Of a DNA stretch of 21,954 nucleotides, positions 18,122 to 21,954 are shown in pieces (positions within the stretch are counted from its first letter, which is position 1; each line of letters starts with the position of its first letter). A program made the translations under genes and the position numbers. A model generated the notes under the pieces. That model saw only the letters and a list, made by a program, of their open reading frames with translations, had not been told where the DNA came from and did no database searches. Origin of the DNA: Hymenopellis radicata (taxonomy: Eukaryota; Basidiomycota; Agaricomycetes; Agaricales; Physalacriaceae). The DNA is taken from contig JADNRX010000805.1 in NCBI GenBank assembly GCA_015501595.1, positions 1-21,954 on the forward strand, read 5' to 3'.

Positions 18122-18702
18122 GATAGCTGCAGATACGCGATGTGTGGGAGTCAGGGCAAGTAAGTCTACATCTGTCTACATCACATGACGTTGATCGACT
18201 TGAACGAACTCTTGCGAACTTGCGAACTCCAGGATCCTTACAAGAATCTGAGAATGGGCAATCTTCAGTACTCAGGCTTCGTCATTCTGAAGCATTGAGT
18301 ATAGTGGACGCACCTTTGCAGTTCGCCGGAGCTCATCAGGCTATTGCGGCTCTCCTATAATAAACGTGAGAAACCAAGCATTTTCTGTTCCTTCGCCCAC
18401 TGACCAGAGTTCTTGAGTGCACAGTGGCCGCACTAGTATGTATTCGGGATGTCGGGGCTGCTTGAAGGCCAGAAGAACCCCAGTACTTGACGTGCTTGAC
18501 ATGTCGTTACGTATCTTCTACCCGTCGAAAGGTTTTCAGCTTCTGCATCCTTCCTCTATCCTCGCTAGCACCTGTCTACGACCAAGTTGACGATAGCTCG
18601 AGTATATGCCTCTGCGCAGTGGATTTACTGACACGTTTAGCAAATAACTCCAGGTGCACTCATCTCCTCATCTTTATATTGCTTCCTCCTAACGTCAAGT
18701 AG
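18122..18702. other. Divergent intergenic region between the F-box-like and MYND genes
   Basis: About 580 bases hold the promoters of both divergent genes. TTTATATT at 18672-18679 may be a weak TATA-like site close to the MYND start. Short open frames (18142-18360, 18487-18702) have no motif. Confidence 0.45.
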
Positions 18703-20651
18703 ATGCACAAAATCAATAGGCCTAGTAGAGAACTATCTCTCCTAGAGGCAGCTGAGAAAGCACACTTAAGCCGCAGCGCCTTCCAGCGATTATCCGCCCT
18801 CCTCCAGGAAAAGTTCAAAAAATGCCCGTCGCTAGAAACACGTCCGAACCCATCCAACAACCCCAGCGATCCGCTGAATCTCGCCGTACAGTGTCTTCAG
18901 GCGCTCCGAACGAGCCTCGATCGTGGTCTGCTCGAACTCGTCAATTTCCAAGCTGCGAGCAGTCTCCTCGTGGACCTGTATCCGTCGGTAACCGCGTGGG
19001 TGGAGTACTGCATCCATCACATCGTCATTCCCGACCGCACCGACGATCAATTCTTCGGCCTCCAAACTCTTCTGTCCTCCATCATTATGCATTACTGCAC
19101 CCACCCATTCCTCTACCCCGCATCGCCGCCCCAGGATGGTAGCGTCTATATGCCCGCTCTGATTCCGCTTTTATTCCACACCCATCATCTGGCATGTGCG
19201 CAAGTCCAATACGACATGCTCAGTGATCTGCTCAAATCCATCGTCTTTATGATGGAATTTCACGGCCCGGACGGCGATACAGAACCTATGTGGCACATTG
19301 AGCTGTACCAGGCTTTAGTCCGTGACGTGGATTCCCTCATCTCCGCATATATAGCAGTCACCACAACACTGCTCGATGTCTTCCAACTCGTCGATAACGA
19401 ACGGACTGCAGATGACTGGTTGAGGCGCCTACATCGCGTTCATTCCGTTACATACTTCATCCGCTTGGAAAAATACTCGCAGGATAGTAATGGTGGGATT
19501 GACAAGCTTTACGAGCGCGGCCAGTATCGATTGGTCTATCGGTGCCTCTCGCTCATGGCTTCCTCCAAGCTTCTTCATCGGCTGGTCTACGACACCATCG
19601 ACAACGTGAAAGCGAAGATGCAGCGAATGGATTGCGTAGACCACTGCACGATAACGAATATCTGGGACTGCCTCTCTGTCATGGCAAACACTCTGCCTGC
19701 CAGCCCCGGTCTTCCCACCATCCAGCTCGCATACGAAGAACAGTTCCTTCCGAGCCTCTTCAAACTCGACCGACTCGTGGCGCACTTCTCTGCCTGCTCT
19801 GAGACGATTCGAGAAGATCATGCATACATCCTCACCAAATCCGTCCATCCGTTCATCAGATACCTCTGTTATTATTCCACTATGGAGTTGGCCAGGAAAA
19901 CGCGTCGGCAGATCATGCAATTCAGTGGGGTTGAAGAAGTCAGTGGTACATGGAAGTCCTATTTCGACAGAATTGCTGAGCTGGAGGAGGCTCATGATAC
20001 GTATGAGATGAATCCCCCCGCGATATGTGATGCAGACGATGTAGGTTTTCCTGAAAGCTCATCCTTCTCAGGTGCTTACCCCCGTCGTAACAATAGTGTC
20101 CAAATCGGCAGATGGCACCGGACAAATTGATGGGTTGCGCTGGTTGCGGGATGAAATTCCTGTACTGTTCGCGGGCCTGTCAACGCAAAGACTGGTTAGC
20201 CGGCCACCGCGAAAAATGTATGGAGATACGCCGTTCTACCAAAGGTACGTTTCATCTCCCCTCGACTCACGGGAACTGAACTCTCGGCGAACCCATCACA
20301 GCGAACCATGGCTACCCCGACACCGCATCCTCTCGAGACCTCCACTTCCTCGAGACGCTCATCCAGCAATACATCGTCGGTTTCAGAAACGAGGATCCCG
20401 CCATGGTTCGCGTCGTCGACTTTACACAGCCCACCAAGGTCGAAGCAACATTGGTGGACCCCGAGAAGTATCGCGGTTCAGAGCCGAACTTGGATACGAT
20501 GATAGCCTTTGCGAGGGCTGGGGGAGGTGTCATGGTCCATCACACGGGTCGCGACAAGATACAGTTTATGAGCGATACTGGGCGTCGTCCTGTGTACATC
20601 CCGCATAACTGTATACATGTACACCCCCGTAGTACCAATTGTCCTGGCTAA
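18703..20651 (+). CDS. MYND-type zinc finger protein, three exons, 611 residues
   Basis: Exons: 18703-20040, 20097-20244, 20302-20651; introns 20041-20096 (GTAGGT...TAG) and 20245-20301 (GTACGT...CAG). The frame closes with no internal stop. Residues 1-440 are a mainly helical region without a recognised domain. The MYND finger spans 442-487: C442 and C447, C460 and C463 (GCAGCG), C470 and C474 (YCSRACQRKDW), H483 and C487. Intron 1 falls between C442 and C447. MYND fingers bind proline-rich peptides of partner proteins; proteins with this plan (long helical part, MYND, short tail) are abundant and poorly characterised in agaricomycetes. The 120-residue tail after the finger is unfamiliar. 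An unspliced reading would stop at 20130 and lose the finger, so splicing is required. The start is the first ATG of the frame, just after an in-frame stop. Confidence 0.85.
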
Positions 20652-21073
20652 ATGAGCTCGTTTACACTTTATCTTGTACCCTACATACCTTCTGTACATT
20701 AATGCAGAGGGGTCCTCAGCTTACTTTCGGTATTGCCTTGGAAGTAGTCTATCCGACGGCGAGTCGTACGGCGGTAGAGCAGGCTTCTGCCCCACCTCAA
20801 TTCCGTGGGAACACTGCAAACTGCAAACTGTGATTCGAGGAGTCTACGTTGTCGTCGTCGAGATCCGACTGTGTCCCGGCTGTGCACTTGAGCTCGAGCA
20901 TGATCAGGAGCGCGTCCAGACAGATGTACAATTTGGCGGCGCTACACATTTTATGTATTACGTTACAGTGGTTCTGTCAGCTCACCGAGCACCGACATAT
21001 AGACTATCACAAATGAGGCCTATCGCGTCTGCGACTTCCGTACTAGTTGCACCGAAAGCTACAACGGTTCAGC
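20652..21073. other. Intergenic stretch downstream of the MYND gene
   Basis: No convincing gene. An open plus frame (20674-21081) has odd composition and no motif. A short direct repeat, CTGCAAA twice plus a partial third unit, lies at 20814-20830. Confidence 0.4.
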
Positions 21074-21231
21074 TTAGCTGATCACGAAGACTAGGGAGAG
21101 ATCGTCTTGGGCGGTCAAGGTAAGCTCTTCAAGTGGGGTGTACTGTACACCGAAACGAGTGTGGATAAAGAACCTCCGTAATCCGCTTTTGGAACACAAC
21201 TTGCTCCTGATCGTCATGTCCTTGACGCCGG
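21074..21231 (-). pseudogene. Remnant of an F-box-like gene
   Basis: The minus strand reads SKSGLRRFFIHTRFGVQ and then YTPLEELTLTAQDDLS. The last part parallels ALEELTLAAP in the intact F-box-like gene at 16718-18121, and at DNA level 18 consecutive bases are shared (17252-17269 and 21116-21133). Nothing before or after encodes the rest of such a protein. Confidence 0.45.
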
Positions 21232-21565
21232 TTGAAGTTGCTTTCCCCCCACGACGCCCCCCTCTCCAATAGTCCATCACTCGCAAAATCGCTGCCACCT
21301 GGTGCAACTTCGGGAATGACGGGTCCTGGTATGTCCTCTGCGCCAATTGCACCTACCCCATCCAAGCGCCCTGCCTCCTTCTGCCGCATCTACACCGCCC
21401 TCAGTCGATACGGCTGGTGCACTCATGCCTACCAACAACAGCGGATCTGGCAGTTTTCTTGACGACATAGATCTCCACAATGTGCCCTCGGAACTGAAAA
21501 AGGAGGAAATGGACTGGTTCGCCATCTTCAATCCGCATTTTTCGAGGCGGTCCATGTCCGACTGA
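21232..21565 (+). pseudogene. Fragment of a Tup1-like transcriptional co-repressor
   Basis: The end of the fragment reads FLDDIDLHNVPSELKKEEMD then WFAIFNPHF. This closely resembles the segment of fungal Tup1 that joins the Pro/Ser-rich linker to the WD40 propeller (D-D-x-D-x-x-x-VP-x-ELKKE-x-x-DWF-A-x-FNP). The upstream stretch is Pro/Ser/Thr-rich (PIAPTPSKRPAS), as that linker usually is, but it is in another frame; a one-base shift near 21370-21380 connects them. After FNP the sequence leaves the family (SRRSMSD, stop), and no WD40 repeat follows. The N-terminal tetramerisation helix is also absent. Tup1 is normally about 550-700 residues, so this is a dead partial copy and a full gene is expected elsewhere. 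The identification is from memory of the motif. Confidence 0.55.
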
Positions 21566-21954
21566 GAGTTCAGAGCACTCTTTGTTTCGTCTGGTGCAAG
21601 CAAAAATTCAAATTGATTTCTTGGGTACCTACATACCTGCCTCGCCAACAACTCGATCCTTCTCAAAATAGTGATAGCACAGACGAAGGCTGAGACAATA
21701 AACAGATGGTATGCGAGCTCAGGGCTACTCAGGAGCTATGGCCATGAAGGTGCTGATCGAAGAGACGTTTGCCGAATTCGGTCCATTTTTTGGTAGTACT
21801 AGCACGTGGGCGTTCCCTCCTTTCTCTTTCAAGTCTTTGACGATCATCTCGAGTCGCCACAATTCTGCTCACTCAGACTGCCAAGAGGTTTCACCTGTTC
21901 GGTATTCCAGTAACTCGCATAGATCAAGTCCGTTAGCTGAGACGTGCAACAGGT
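21566..21954. other. Right edge, mostly without a recognisable gene
   Basis: On the minus strand 21872-21725 could be a terminal exon: after a possible GAGCAG acceptor it reads LEMIVKDLKEKGGNAHVLV and ends at a stop at 21725-21727. It is too short to name. Nothing else is seen. Confidence 0.25.

Noticed and set aside
19429..19995. 188-codon minus frame inside the MYND gene
   Set aside because: Antisense shadow of a long, well-supported coding exon.
20674..21081. 135-codon plus frame downstream of the MYND gene
   Set aside because: Odd composition and no motif.

Overview
The window reads as nuclear DNA of an agaricomycete (mushroom-forming basidiomycete) fungus. Most genes are cut by short GT-AG introns of about 40-60 bases. 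There is a secreted AA9 lytic polysaccharide monooxygenase of the kind wood and litter decayers carry, two divergent F-box-like proteins plus several F-box-like remnants, a MYND-finger protein, and a GATA factor with a finger form I associate with this group. I see no rRNA, tRNA, CRISPR array or recognisable transposase. All family names come from reading motifs by eye, not from searches.

Left part (1-6.7 kb): a GATA zinc-finger gene (763-1756, +) is followed by a decayed short-chain dehydrogenase (SDR) on the other strand. A block of about 2.1 kb that starts inside the GATA coding sequence and covers the dead SDR is repeated almost identically 3.05 kb downstream (1097-3194 and 4147-6230). 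The second copy lacks the GATA 5' part and has no in-frame ATG before the zinc finger. It abuts an F-box-like gene fragment that breaks off exactly at the junction. Between the copies lies about 0.95 kb of unique DNA with two gene remnants and a perfect 22-bp palindrome.

Middle part (6.7-10.3 kb): an intact AA9 gene with nine exons (236 residues, all expected copper-site residues present), then a single-exon F-box-like gene (550 residues, -).

Right-middle (10.9-16.5 kb): three related copies, all on the minus strand, of a family I cannot name. They share intron positions, a conserved N-terminal block, a basic C-terminal tail and promoter sequence. Copy A is heavily broken; copies B and C each carry one apparent frameshift, at different places. 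A four-exon plus-strand gene of unknown function (322 residues) sits between B and C and starts 368 bases from B in a head-to-head arrangement.

Right part (16.7-22 kb): a second F-box-like gene (467 residues, -), a three-exon gene with a MYND zinc finger (611 residues, +), then remnants: an F-box-like piece and a piece of a Tup1-like co-repressor linker. The window looks like a dynamic accessory region, with recent duplication, several decayed genes and a few apparently working genes. Nothing shows that these genes act in one pathway.
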